From the NCBI RefSeq assembly GCF_032854445.1, contig NC_088300.1:34207608-34271607 (forward strand): DNA of 64,000 nt. The letters run 5' to 3'. The notes under the pieces were generated by a model. That model worked only from the letters and a program-made list of their open reading frames with translations. It was not told the DNA's origin and did not search any database. Shown in pieces: positions 1 to 12,930 of the stretch; within the stretch, counting starts at the first letter, position 1; every line of letters begins with the position of its first letter. Both the position numbers and the translations under genes were made by a program. Source of the DNA: Liolophura sinensis (lineage: Eukaryota; Mollusca; Polyplacophora; Chitonida; Chitonidae).

Positions 1-63
1 TATGGTGAAACTTGTTGCCAGTACAAACTTCAGACTGGCTGAGCAAGTCCATGTATAGCAATG

Positions 64-234
64 CCAACTAAACACTCTTAACTCAAGAATATCTCATTAT
101 ACGCTGGTGGCCAGTACTCTGGTGGGAGGAAACCAGGCAGAGCCTGGGGGAAATCCACTTCCGTCTGCAGGTTGCTGGCAGACGTTTCTGCATAAGGCTG
201 CAGAGGAAGCCAGCATGAGCTGCATGGACTTAAC
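64..234 (-). mobile_element. tRNA-derived SINE, 5'-truncated, reverse orientation
   Basis: Read on the minus strand, the sequence contains the words CAGCTCATGCTGGCTTCCTC, GTCTGCCAGCAACCTGCAGA, CAGGCTCTGCCTGGTTTCCT and GAGATATTCTTGAGT in that order. The same order occurs in the plus-strand copy at 11.8 kb and, in part, at 23.6 and 47.0 kb, so this is one dispersed family. This copy keeps the central C-rich segment (CCCCCAGGCTCTGCC) that the 11.8-kb copy lacks, but the tRNA-like head is cut off near 234. I know this 3' architecture from SINEs of molluscs and related phyla. No target-site duplication is evident. Confidence 0.75.
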
Positions 235-1599
235 TCTCTTAACTTAATAAAAGTAAGTAAAACTGTATGCAGTATAACATGTATAACATGTATATTGCAC
301 ATGTATATACATGTGTATTGAAAATGACATGCAGGTGGCATTGTACAGGTTTATTCCATTTCCCACTTCTGCACAGGTCACTTCCCCCCTTTTTTTTTCA
401 CAGAGCATATAACATTGCTGGAACAGAGGTTGTATTGTCAAGGATGAAACCTGTGTTTTGTGTTTATTAATGACAACAGGTGGCTGGCTACTCCCAGTGT
501 CTAATTACAACTTGCCATCACTGCTATTCAAAGAACAAAGCCAGTCATAAATAAATCTCATTAAGAAAAGGGATTATCGTATTATAACTTGCGGATACCT
601 GGACGAAAAAAGCATCTTCATGAGGAAAAGAAAAATATTGCCTATTGTTGTTGATGTTTTTATGTTATTTGTGGTATATGGATACAGTGCATTGTTTTTG
701 TTTACAGTGTTGCTGTTTATGAAGATATTTTTTGTAATATAAAATGCCCTTCAGTGCTTTGAATAATCTCTCTGAGACACTGAGTTTATCTAATGATGGA
801 AAAGCCGGGGAAGGTCAGGGTGAAACTCTTAGATGGTTCATTCAAGATGCTTTGTTTTTGATGTGCATCATGTGCAGTAAAATTCAGTTCGCATTTCAAA
901 TTGTACAATCTTGAATTCTCCATCTCAACAATAATCTCATATACATAGAGTTTGCTTTGTACGGGTATTTCTACATGTATATTCTGTTTGGAAATGAAAA
1001 TGTGTGTAATTTATTCACAGAAATCTTACTTCCAGCCTGGGTATTGTTTAAAATACTGTTAAATCAGATTTCTAATAGTAAACCAAAGTATTGAATTGTG
1101 CAATATTTGTGTTTTTAGGTGAGTCATTTTTTTTTTAATAAATATTTGCCAAAAATATTATTTCTTTCAATATAAAAGCGGCCTTTGTGGTTTTGGACTC
1201 ACTGTTCTGAAGTATCACAAAGTGTTGCGAAAGACAGGTGGCAAAGTGTGAAAATAGGAGTGGCAGTGGTATTCAGAGGTGGACCTTTGTATTTTTACAC
1301 TGTACAGAAAGAAAATTGAAAGCTTTTTAAAAGAAAATTGTTTAATGTGAAAAGTCTGTCATTGTAAAGTGGTGTATGTAATGTTGCAATAGATTAACAC
1401 AATTACAAGTGACATCATTGTACTAGAATAGAAAAAAGATGTTCACAATACAATTTAAAAAAGAAAACATAGCAGTGATGTTCAACCAGGACACATTGAT
1501 GGTGTATTCTTTCCTGTGAAATGTTTTGAAGGGTAGGTGGATTGTCTCAAAAGTCAAACAGGTTGTTGATCCATTATGATACTGTTAAAATAGAGGTTT
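235..1599. other. AT-rich stretch, no gene seen
   Basis: AT-rich sequence with short T runs (for example 388-399 and 1128-1137). The open frames at 78-470 lie over the SINE and over low-complexity CATGTATA-type repeats at 266-320. No splice-flanked coding segment, RNA gene or transposon terminus was seen. Confidence 0.6.
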
Positions 1600-2215
1600 G
1601 TAGAGTTTTTGATGAGACAGTTTGTTAACTTTTACCAAACTGCTGGGACTTTGTTGAGAAAATTGCATTAACTTTCACCAAACGTCCAACGATCTGAGAC
1701 TTGTTAACTTCTACCAATATTCTGAGAGTTTTATGAGACAGCTTCATTAACTTCACTAAGTTTTTAAGATTTTACAAGACGGTTTGTTATCTTTCACCAA
1801 ACTTTCGAGAGTATGACGAGAGAACCAAAGTTCTGAGTGTTGAATGAGACAACAGTTTAAATGTCGCCAAACATCTGGAAATTTGATGAGAAAACTTGTT
1901 AACTTTTACTAAACTTCTGAGAAAATTTAATGAGACGACTTTGTTAACTTTCAACAGATTTCTGAGAATTTGTTGAGGTAACTTCTGACCAAACATCTGA
2001 CAAATAGCAGGCGTGAGATTTTTTTGGAGGAATTCCTCTTATTTTTACAAAACATACATCAGAAAAATGTTCAGAATTTAACTCAGAAATGCTAAAAATG
2101 ACAAAACTATGAGTGTGGTGTATAGTTTCCTTGTTTTTTTTCATCCCAGTGTCTGTCTCATCCCTGAATTAGATGAGACAAGTTGTTAACTTTTTCCAAC
2201 CTTTCAAGAGTCCGA
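1600..2215 (+). repeat. Degenerate minisatellite, ~36-55 bp period
   Basis: A motif of the form TGAGACA-TTGTTAACTTTTACCAAAC-TTCTGAGA recurs about nine times between 1612 and 1995, with copies centred near 1624, 1667, 1703, 1746, 1786, 1855, 1888, 1943 and 1979. One more diverged copy lies at about 2170-2215. Spacing varies and every copy has substitutions, so this is an old array. The minus-strand open frame at 1787-1996 is simply a translation of the repeat (recurring LVKVNK-like peptides) and is not taken as a gene. Confidence 0.7.
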
Positions 2216-4019
2216 TAAGACTACAATGTCACAAGAAACTGGATACAGGGATTAGGAAATTATATGAGAAAGGAAAGTAAAGTGAAGTAAAATAATTTCA
2301 AGTGGCATTCATCATAATAATTCAGAACTTTTTTAAAATCAAGGTACAAAAAGATAACTTTAAACTTATTATTGCACCTCTTAAAAGGATATGTAACCAA
2401 GTCTATTCTTTTTTTCTACACATATTTTTGGATGTATGGGTTGGTGTCAGTAGACCAAGCATCAACCTATATTTATATTATGGTGTTAAAAGTAAGTCAG
2501 TTGTAACTAGTGTATACAATACTCTTGTTGTTGTGACGGACTCAGGACTGGACACATTTTCACCTTGAATAACCTTCTGGGATTATTAAAGTCACACACT
2601 GTGTGCAAATCATCAAAGTCCAAGCACTTTTCATTACTGTGATCAGTGGATGAACTCTTGGGGGGTCTGTTACAACAGGTTCTGCGTCAGCGTACAAAAA
2701 TTCAGCTTATTTCAGGGTAACTGTATGGCCGTAGAATTTAGCAAAGAAAGCTGAAGTTGTTTGAATTGTCCCCCTTTGTTGGAAGCAGTGGAGGTGAAAA
2801 CCAGGTCATGAGAGAAGTTTTGATTCTCACCGGGCTCCAGTTGTTGCCGCGCGTTGTCCCCTCCCCTCGCGGTTGTCATCATTGTTATTCGTCCCTGATA
2901 TGAGCAATTATCATAATGTGTCGCACAACTTAACAGCCCAAAAATATCATAACGCCCGCTTTTGTCCGCTGCTGAAAGGCACACCATTCTTGAGGTGACA
3001 TACATCAATGAAGGCTTTGCCTCTGTTTATGTGTATGAAATATATTGTTTGGCCTTTTCAGTTCCTCAGATCAAGTTGTATTCAGTGAACGGGGGTCGGG
3101 TGATAAAAGCCTGCATTATTGATCCCTCAGGTATTCAGTTCAACGTAGACCTTCCAGTCTTCGGACCCTGAAAGAAACTTATCATCCAGGACACGATGGT
3201 ATTGAGACCATTGTCAACATTGTTGTGTACTGCCATGAAAAGAAGTGGCAGTGAGGGTATTGAGGCTTGAACATTGTTACACAGGACAATGGAAGACAGG
3301 GGACCCGGGCGTAAAGGGGGACATTTAGACCGTGAGGTGGAGGGGGGTGGGGGGGAAGAATCCACAACCGTTAGTCTTAAGGTGAACAGATCCGGAACAA
3401 CTCCTCGACAGACAGGTGTAACTATCCGTCAAGAATTTTTCTCATCAAGCAGCAGCTTCCTGTACTAAGTACTTTAATGATGCTTTTCTGAGTATTGTTA
3501 TCTTGGTGGTTTCACAAAAACCCATCAGCGAGTCTTATACTAACGTGGGAGTCTGTTGACAGTGACTTGTTACCCATTGTTAGTGGATCATCTGTCCTCG
3601 TGAGGTCATCTCTTACCCACGTGTACTCACAGGCCCTGTATCCTTAGGGAGACTAAGAGACCAACAATTCCACTTTGGGTGAAGTGCAGGGTTGTCTGCT
3701 CCTGCTAAGAGTTTTGACCTGTCCATACGTACAGACTTGGCCTGTTCCTGGTATGTGTTACCTAGAGGCTGAACTCATTCATGTCTATTTATTTATGAAT
3801 TGTTTGTTTCTTTGTTTGATTGGAGTTTTTAACAATATTTTGGTCACATAACATCAGTTTCTCCTTGTAGTAGCCCAGTGCTGCCTCACTGGAACACCAT
3901 GATGAAGACGGATGGATTTGTTATTATAAAGTGGTTATAATGAATATGTCAGCTTATTTAGTTGTGAAATATTGTAAAATTACGTAACATTCCATGTCAC
4001 ACTCTGAATGATCAGGGTC
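2216..4019. other. Non-coding stretch with a higher-complexity block at 2640-3480
   Basis: No supported gene. From about 2640 to 3480 the composition is less AT-rich and several frames on both strands stay open for 60-98 codons, the usual effect of local composition when all frames are open together. A GA/GGGG-rich patch sits at 3330-3360. The block could be a regulatory element, but nothing in the single sequence proves it. Confidence 0.4.
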
Positions 4020-4430
4020 AAGTGGTGCAGTATCTATATATCTGTCCATAGGATGGGGTTTCCTGATGGCCCTGTATATCTGTCTGGAGGATGGGTTTGC
4101 TCATGGCCCTGGCAGTATCTGTATATTTGTCTAGTGGATGAGGTTTCCACATGGCCCTAGCAGTATCTGTATATCTGTCTAGAGGATGGGGTTTCCTCAT
4201 GGCCCTGGCAGTATCTGTATATCTATCTGGAGGATGGGTTTGCTCATGGCCCTGGCAGTATCTGTATATCTGTCAAGAAGTTGGGGTTTCCTCCTGGCCC
4301 TGGCAGTATCTGTATGTCTGTCTAGAGGATCCCATTTCCTTATGGCTCTGGTAGTATATGTGTGTACATGTATCTGTCTAGAGGATGTGGTTTCCTTCAT
4401 GACCGTAGCAGTACTTATATCTGTACAGTG
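4020..4430 (+). repeat. 48-bp minisatellite, 8 copies
   Basis: The landmark ATGGCCCTGGCAGTATCTGT recurs at about 4066, 4103, 4151, 4199, 4246, 4294, 4342 and 4399. Spacing is 47-48 bp except for the first interval (37 bp, a deletion) and the last (57 bp, an insertion). A 48-bp unit is a multiple of three, so frames stay open across the array on both strands (4018-4512). These frames encode 16-residue repeats and are judged to be repeat by-products. The copies are moderately diverged. Confidence 0.85.
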
Positions 4431-7400
4431 TATATCCTTGGCCCTAGCATTATATAAAAATAATTACATTTTACAAATGAATATACATGTTACAAATGAA
4501 TATACTACATAATTCGTAAATGTCTTGAACCAGGTGTGATGTTGAAGAATTTAAGGTAAATCTAATTGAATGGTAGAATTTTACAACACATTGTTAAAGT
4601 AATATATAGATGTGACATTTATCAATATGTTTTCTTGAGATTCCAAAAGAAACAGAGAAAAAAAGTTTGTCGGTTAAGGGAAACATTTCTTTCAAGAAGC
4701 GATAACATCTGAATTCAGTGAAATATTTCCCACTCTGTGGTCGTCAGTTGATTAGATTTGAGCAGTAGTGTCTTCTATCTGAACAATGTATTTGTCGATT
4801 ACCATTATGTTCTGTAACTCAGGTACCCTCTTCTGTATTGAAGGTACAAAGAAGCTTGTGTGATAATTTTACACCTGTTTGCTACATTGCGTGAACGGGA
4901 CAGGTGGCTGGTGCCGAATCGTTTTCTGGAACCAGAAGAAATGATCGTTCACTTTGTTATAGGTTTATTATACAACTGTAAACAAATTATTGTACTGCGT
5001 TCCGATCAGTAACAGGCTGGTAGACAAAGAGCAGTTAGAAAACATTAAACACTGATGAGATTTGCCACCGATTTATCGAACACAGAATAAACAGGTAATA
5101 TCATCTTTGCGGATTCGCCTGCCACGACCACAATGCTCTGTTTTGTCACCTCCAGTGTATTGCTTTGATTCCATAGAACTGTCTTTTTCATGAACGAACA
5201 GGCCTTAAAGCATTTACCCTTGGATATTCACTAGGGACTATTGATCTTCCTGTTGTGCATTGATTGTCGGTGGAATCTCCCCTTCTGTTATCTGCTTCGT
5301 GTGTTTACTGAAATGACCAGAAAAGCTTGGAACACAAGAAAAAAAAAGAGCAGAGATTTGAACGTGTTAAATATCAACTCGATAGAATATTATCAGTTTT
5401 CTTCTCACGGCTATTATTGTTTGAACATGGTTTCATTTTCATGATATTTATAAAGTATTCGTCTTTGATTTTTTTTTGTGTGTGCATCCTTGCGAGCAAT
5501 AAAGTTTTTTTATTTTGATGTTACCCAGCTAAAGGTAACTAGAGGTATTAAAGTGATTGCATAAAATCACTGGTGATGAAAGTGAGCCTGATATAGTTAA
5601 CTGTAGTTTGGCAATAAGACTTTTACATGTAAGGATATTTCTTTCTTTCACACATAAGCCATGTTATTTAAGTCTGTCTTTTATTTACTTGAAGATTGGC
5701 ATATATAAACAAAGATTGCTTAAATGCTATTCTTGTAGTTCATAAACATCTTTCATAAAACCAACTATCTCATTATGGCAAGTGTAATATTACCGAATAC
5801 CAAAATTTTATCCATGACTCAAGTTGCTCATTTTGCATGCCTGATTCTACGAATTCTAACCATGTTAGAAAGCTTGTTTGGAAGGTAGGCTGATACAGTA
5901 CTGATTACATATGTTTTACCATGAAGAGTTGTACCTTATACTTTTTATAATTATTTATCTCTCATCCTTCCTTCTAAGCATGAAATTTTAGATCAAATAC
6001 AGTACTTACGCTTGCATGACAGGGAGAGTATAGCAGGGAAATTCATTTTGGTAAAGAAATTCAGCATCATCTGTAGAAATTATTCCCACTTTGAGCCCTT
6101 TTGTTTTTTTGCCACTATATTCCCCTAATAGATAGTTTTACATATAAGTAATGTGGGTGTGCCTGTAGATTTGTCGCATTTACATTGTCATGGTCAGTTA
6201 CATGGTCACGGTGCATTCATATTACTGTAGATCGGCTCTGGAAATCCAAGTGTCATCACATTAAAAAGAGCTCAATTGTCAAATTTTATGTTAATTTTGG
6301 AATTCCAGTTGAGACATACATGTATTATCATTGGTCTACAGATTATAGAACATGTGGTATATGCAATGTATGTATAGTAGATGCATGTCCATGAAATGAC
6401 CTCTAACATTGCCATATTAGTAGTTCACTGCCCCAACTTTTGCTTGCCACTAATTAAAGATAATGTCAAGGTCTAGGCTGATACTAAACCTCTTGGGTAC
6501 AGATTAAAGCCTTGTTTTGTTACTTTAGCTTCCAATTTTCCCCTTGGCCACCTCTGTATTATCTGATGGACATAAGGCTGATTTATTGTTGTTGTGGTCA
6601 CTAGTGATGATTATCACCGGCCTTTATGGCAGGCTCCTAGGGTGACCAGACCCCAGTCCCTCCCACCCTCCCCCACTGACCAGATGGATTTGTGCTTACC
6701 ACCCTCCCTCATGTCTCCATATTCCTCTGGATAAGTTATTGGTGCCTGGATTTATGTGTAAGGCCAATCTCAACCCCCCAGACAGCCACTTCAAAGGGTC
6801 CTATTTTCCCTCTTGGTTCTCTGTGACTCTTTTACTTTTCACTATGCAATCCTGATACAACACAAAGAGAAGGAAGTTCTCCAAATAATTTTTTCTCGGA
6901 GGTCTTCTACACGTACTTATTTCTTTATGACGTGTCACTTTGTTAGTCCAGTATTAAATGTGTGATCAACTGGAACTGCAAGTAGGCTACAATAAAAAAA
7001 AATGAAGATTGCTTTTGTTGGTATGCGCATGGGACTATATTCTGTTTCCAGTAACCAAAAAGATAATTGTATAATATAATTGTGAATGTCTTATTGATTA
7101 ATATTTTCAAACCAAAACAATACACCATGAATGAAAATTGCTTAAATTGATCTGTTGATCAAATGTCAACATGTTAGCATATGTTTTGATCCAAAGCAAT
7201 TGTAGTTTCAAGATGTAAAATATGGTCAATTTCATAATCAAAATTCAAATCCTACTTTAGCAGTTGAAAGTGTGGATGATGTACATGTACAGTGAAGTTT
7301 TTTTGGAACCCTTCTCATATTATTGCAACCTCTACTAAAATTTCACTTTGGAAGAAGAACAATGTTTTCCATTTTAAATTTTGCTGTGAAACTTCAAAAC

Positions 7401-9305
7401 AAATAAACTTGGAGTCTTGTGCCTTTATTGTGAAGGCATCCATCTGGACCAATACTTGATGTACATTTACACATACACTTGTAACTGTAGCTTATGCTAT
7501 ACCCCCCCCCCCCCCATTTTTTTTTTGTTTTTTTTTTTTGTTTTGATTTCTGAAAGGTCCATTTTGTCAAAGTGCCAATCTCAGCTCTTGATTATTGTTA
7601 TAATAAGATATGTTCCCCTCTGTTGGCTTCTTTGGAAGTCCCTGTGTTTATTGTATACACAGCTGACCGTGAAAAATGGACTGCTACATGTATGGCACCG
7701 TCTGATTGTTTGCAAATGTTGATGAACTCAGACACACATCTGGTCAGAAGTTTGCTCCCCAGAACCCTGTCTAATATTGGCAAGCGCTTTGTGAACCCTT
7801 TCACAGCCTGGCATAAAGATTTCCACCACATTTCTGCCCACTTTGCAGTCTCTGGCCATTTATTATGTTTTTATTGTCTCATTAAATCTTTTGAGTCAAC
7901 GCTTGACAATTATCTCCCCTGACCAGGGAACTCTCTCATCTCTAGCAGACCATATGGTAAAGACATTATGTCTGGGACTTGTGTTGTCTTTCCCCATTTT
8001 ATTTACATCTCCCCTTTATGCTACTGTTCTGCCAGCCACTTTGAAGTTTATTGAAAGGAGGGGAAATGCCAAATGGAATGATGGGAAAATGGAGCTTAAA
8101 TGACAGATTTTCCATCCATCCTTGAACAGTAACATGGAACTCTCACATGTCTTTGGAAGAAAAACACTAACACACAGAACAGGCAAGGGAAATTGCCTCA
8201 GAAATTGGCCACATTCCTTAGCACTGTTTTCTCTTTCCTATAAACAAACTTTCTCTCTACCAGTCGCCTTTTTGTGCTAATTTGTTGACATTCCTCATTC
8301 AAAGAAAACTTGTGTAAAAACTAGTTGTTTCCTCCCAGACTTTTTTCCTTTAACTTATAGGGAAGATCATTTAATGACATGTACATTTGCTGCAAGAATT
8401 TCTTTTTTCTCATTTTTTTTTCTTATGTGCTCTTTTTTTCTTATAGGTTGTCACTTGGCCTCTGGTCTCAACCTTAGTTGGAGAGTGATTTGAAAATTAA
8501 TGGGTATGACTTAAACCTTAGTCGTTGAAATTCCTCAGTCCCATTTTAAAATGAGTTTGGTAAAACTGACAGACTTCAATAGGGATTCTGCTCATTTCAG
8601 TTATCACGAAATTAGCGGAGACCAGATGGCAAACAGGTGATGTTCACCATTTGTTATAATATGTCAGAAAACTCTTTCATCAGGACCATTTGCAGTGAAT
8701 CCTTCTGAACAATTTATAGCATTGTTTTGAATAACAAAACAGGGTTTTTATTGAAGGCACTAAATTCTTTGCTGCAGCAAAATCTTCTGAAAGGGCAAAA
8801 TCTTCTGGGCGTACACTTTTTTTTTGTATGTAGAATCCAGAAGAACCAACCAAAATGTGCATCTCAGAATGAGATGTCAACTGTCCAATGAGCATTGCTC
8901 ATATTTGTAACTGTTCCATCTTTTCACATTTCTTCTTTGATTTCAGCAGAGCAATCTGGTTCGATGATTCCCGGGGACATTTTGCCCTTTACATAATATT
9001 CTTTCCTTTTGCATCATGAAATCATTGTTTATTGGAAATCTGTCATTCGACTGATAAATATTCATTTACATTTAGCTTTGCAGGTTTATTAAGGAAACTA
9101 GCAAAAAATCATTACTTTCCAAGATTTCGTCGGTTAAAAGCTTGTATCAGCCATTCCAGCGTGTATACATGTCTTGTATACACATGTATAGATATGATCT
9201 TCTGATGTAAACTGGCAGTTTACAACTAATCTTATTCGTATCTGCATTTAAGAACTTTTATTTTAACCTTCAGGTAAGTCTTGTTTACATGTACTTCTTC
9301 AAAGC
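4431..9305. other. Long AT-rich stretch, no gene seen
   Basis: Nearly 5 kb without a supportable gene. It includes a C-run directly followed by T-runs (7502-7540), a C-rich patch at 6650-6790 and many ACATGTA words (GTACATGTAC at 7281). The segment 7590-8100 is of higher complexity and has overlapping open frames on both strands, but no frame has convincing splice signals or recognisable motifs. Confidence 0.5.
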
Positions 9306-9341
9306 ATTTCAGTCATGTATTGGTACATACATGACTGAAAT
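9306..9341. repeat. Perfect 15-bp inverted repeat with 6-nt loop
   Basis: The arms ATTTCAGTCATGTAT (9306-9320) and ATACATGACTGAAAT (9327-9341) are exact reverse complements separated by TGGTAC. A further partial copy, CATGACTGA, follows at 9348-9356. The structure could be the relic of a small palindromic element or just a local inverted duplication. No small-RNA gene is claimed. Confidence 0.85.
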
Positions 9342-9616
9342 TGGTACATGACTGATATAAAAACTTTTTCTTATTCTCATTGAATTTCATTGCATTGCTG
9401 ATGTTATTTTCTTTTCATTGCTTTGTAAGTTTATCTGATAAAATCAGGAAGGAAGGATTATTTTTTTTATTTCAGTGTTCTCCAGTGTGTAGAGAGCATG
9501 TACTGTGAAGCTCTTTATGTAAAAAATTAAAATGTAGATTAGTTATTATGAAGAAAAATGATATTGTATAATGTATAGGCTGACTATAATCATCCGCATG
9601 TACTGATGTATGGCTT

Positions 9617-9677
9617 TATATATATATATATATATATAGATAGATAGATAGATAGATAGATATAGATATATATATAC
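9617..9677. repeat. Compound microsatellite (TA)n-(GATA)n-(TA)n
   Basis: An uninterrupted TA dinucleotide run is followed by about six GATA tetranucleotides and then a second TA run. Simple sequence, likely polymorphic in length. Confidence 0.95.
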
Positions 9678-11791
9678 TGTATGTATATATTTGTGATGTA
9701 AGGTATGAAAAAGTTTCCCATTTTCAGTGCTACATGTGGCTATGTTTTTATACCTTCATATGTCTCCATGTATATATTTATCAACAAACTCTTTTTATCT
9801 TTAAGGATGAGTCAGTCTGTTTTTAGAACTTAGTATGGCTAATTATGCAGTTTTAATCACTTTGATTGTTCTATTGGATTTTATCACAATTTCCCCTATC
9901 CATGTTCAGTAACTATGGAAGTGCCTTTGTGCTTGTTAATTTAATGGAGTGTGGTTTTGATAAGGCTATTTTTCTACAGAAAGGTAGACAACTCCAGCAC
10001 AATGTATCATTGGTTCGCTGCTGGCTCAAACTGACACTCTAGAGTGAAACTACGAGCTGTTCCCTAGAGGCGTTCTCATTGGTTTTAACAAACCATAGCT
10101 GTGTATTGCTCTAGGCCATACAGAGCGTTACAAAAACCTGTAATACAAATGCATTTATGTGAAGTTTATTTCCTTATACAATGAAACAATGTTTTTGTTA
10201 GTGTCATTGGTTAGCCCTTTTCCTATTCATTTCTTGGGGAATGTACAAGAGTGCCGAGAGCAGTTAATTTGTCATCAGGTAAAAATGTTCATTGTCCTGT
10301 TCGTGAACATGTGATCATTGGATCTTATTTCTCGTCAACGGTTAATGCACCCAGTAGCCTGTGCGGCGGGGAAAATTCAGCACTTAATTCATTGTGTCAA
10401 GCTTGCAATTATAAAGGGCTGATTCTGGGAAAGAGCGACTCAGAATATAGAAAACCATGCCATGGCATCTTTTCCTCGGCCATTTTGGATTTTAAAAAGC
10501 ATCTTCAGAGCAATGTATACAACTTTTTGATTTGATTTGATTTTGGAGATTTTTGGTTGGTCAGTTTTAGGAGTTCACCTAAAGGCATAATTTTAAATGT
10601 TTTTTAATCTTGTACACTAAGCGTTCAAAATTGTAGTGTTAGAAGTGAAATTTTAGACATGTGTTGATACATGTACATCATCAATCACTTAAAGATTCTC
10701 AGTGGTATTTACTCTTTGATTCATCATTTCTCATACATATATGTGCCTATATCTACATCTCATTAATAATGTTATATTTAAATTTTAAGTAACTTCAAAG
10801 TCACCAGCAAACAATCATATTAAAAATTTTATGATGGAGATGAGATCCTTATGATCAAATACAAAATGTCATCACAGTCACGTGTGGATTTCGAATGGTA
10901 TTTCCGCCGAGCTAATGGAGGCAGTTTTAAACAGGGCGTTACTTCAAATTGTAAGCAACTTTCAAACAATGCGTTTGCCTGATTAAACGTCATGGTAAAC
11001 AGGTTGTAAGAGGTATAAGGCACATCTGGACCATGAAAGGTTGGACATAAAATGCGAAGTAAAGAATTAAATCTGACAGCAGTCTGTGTGAATCCTCTAA
11101 AAATACAGATGATTCATGCCCAGGCCAAGTTTCAATTTTGAAAACCAATTAAAATTTCCACAAGTTATTTATTTGAACACAATGTTATATTTCTAGTAGG
11201 ATCTGTAAACAATGACGCAAATAAAAGTATTCTGACTCATCTCTCTTCTGAACAATAACTGTTATTATAAATGCCTGTCACCTGCTTGCTGAAGTAAGAC
11301 ATCTGTGCTAATTGCACTTATGAGACTAGTCGGCCATATCCGATTGGGAAAGGTGTTTTTACCAGTAGCTAGAACACAAGACACATGGATTTGGTTCAGT
11401 CCCACTCTCTGATTTTTCTCAGGGCCTCAGTGGCAAAAAGTGGTTAATGTTGCCCTCTTGTGTGTTCTTGCATGAATTTCTACCAATGATAACCACCCAT
11501 AGGACACATATACATGTATGTCACAGGTGTGAGAGAGTTCATCTGGTTGGTAGTTTTCATTAGCTGGCTGCCATCTTGTAAGTGAAAATTTCTTTGGTAT
11601 GGGAACAATTAAACAATTAAAAGGTTTTCATAGTTGTATTCATTATCCTGTCTCTAGTGTGGAAATCATATTTTCAGTAAATTGTATGAGAAGTCATCTA
11701 TTTCTTTGAACAAGTAGGTATGACAGTTTGGTCAACCATTCATTGATGTACATGTACAATGTACTGGTGATGCAGTTGGTTATCTTCACAC
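9678..11791. other. AT-rich stretch, no gene seen
   Basis: No gene is supported. The 94-codon open frame at 10251-10535 has no recognisable family or splice context. A GTACATGTAC palindrome lies at 11748-11757. Confidence 0.5.
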
Positions 11792-11801
11792 TAGTACATT
11801 G

Positions 11802-12031
11802 GTGGCCTATGTGATCGATTAGTCCGCCAGTGCGGCATGATGATCCAGGAGCCACTCACCAGTTCTCACGGTGTGAGCTCGAGTCCAGCTCATACTGGTT
11901 TCCTCTCTGGCATTTTTGAGAAGGCCAAGCAACAGCCTGTGGATGGCCATGGGTTTCCACCTAACATAATGCTGGCAGCCATCATTTGTGTGAAATATTC
12001 TTAGAGTATAAGTAAATAAATAAACCTACTT
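11802..12031 (+). mobile_element. tRNA-derived SINE with target-site duplication
   Basis: The head carries a tRNA-like B-box region (GTGTGAGCTCGAGTCCAGCT). It is followed by CATACTGGTTTCCTCTCTGG, AAGGCCAAGCAACAGCCTGT, GGATGGCCATGGGTTTCC and ATAATGCTGGCAGCC, ending in an AAATAAATAAA tail. The 10-base word TAGTACATTG flanks the element on both sides (11792-11801 and 12032-12041), the hallmark of LINE-mediated insertion. Compared with the copy at the left edge, a C-rich central segment of roughly 25 bases is missing. Confidence 0.85.
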
Positions 12032-12041
12032 TAGTACATTG

Positions 12042-12599
12042 ATTTTCCTCAGATGTAGTCTACAGTGGAGGAAAAAAAACCCAACTTTTGACCTTAATTT
12101 TCAAATGTCTGATTTCTGTTTTGTTTGTTTTTTTTGTGACTGCAACAGCAATATAATTTGCAGAATTAAGTTAGCAGTTGTAATAAGTTGGTATCATTTT
12201 ACAACCATAAAACATATGAAATATCTGGGGGGGTTTTCTTGACGTCTAAACTACATTACACCTAAACAATAACAAAGCCAACATCTAATTAAAACTAATG
12301 ACTTAGATATTGTCAAGAAGACAAATTATTGCCCAAAAAAGTACCTGAAATCAACACTGCTTGTTTTATTGTTTTGTGTTGTTTTGTTTTATAACAAGAC
12401 ATGATGTTAAGCCCGAGAAAAAAAAAAGTTTCAGCCTCTCTGATGACAATGAGGTCATCATGTGACCCCGCTTTTCCCCTGGAACAAAACCTTCTGATGT
12501 GCAGGGTCAGAACTGGACTATTGTCCCATTGTTGTTGCCAGCCTACCCTCAAATATTCTATAGTTCAATCATTCACCTGTGCTTTTATTTTATTTTTAC
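12042..12599. other. AT-rich stretch, no gene seen
   Basis: T and A runs with short open frames on both strands and no splice-bounded coding sequence. Confidence 0.5.
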
Positions 12600-12930
12600 A
12601 CCTTATTATAAATTCTTAGCTTACTTTGAACAGTGGAACACTGGAAGGGAACAATAAATGGCGTGGACAAAACTCAGGCCATGGGACGGCGAGAAAAGCT
12701 TGTTTCAGTTCACTGATCATATATGCCCTTCTCGAGGACACCGGTTTTGGCCCAGTACAATACCTCCTGGCCGCTGTTGTCGGCAGCAACGGAATGGACA
12801 GGATACCATGCATTGTGTGCCCTCCCCCTCCTCCCTCGGCCATCAGGGGAGGTAATAGGGCTTTCTTCAGAGGAACCAGAGCAGAACGTCATGGCTGGGC
12901 TTCTGTATACCAGCTCCCTTTAATGTAGCC
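12600..12930. other. Less AT-rich block, possible regulatory element
   Basis: Composition is distinctly richer in G and C than the flanks, and five frames over both strands are open simultaneously, which argues for composition rather than coding. Motifs include GAACAATAAATGG (SOX-like) and ATGGCGTGGAC at 12658. A possible splice donor, GGGGAGGTAATAG, lies at about 12845. Enhancer or isolated exon cannot be separated here. I favour non-coding. Confidence 0.3.

Noticed and set aside
12626-12928. Coding exon in the GC-richer block
   Set aside because: Five frames on both strands are open together, which points to composition, and no acceptor or protein motif was found.
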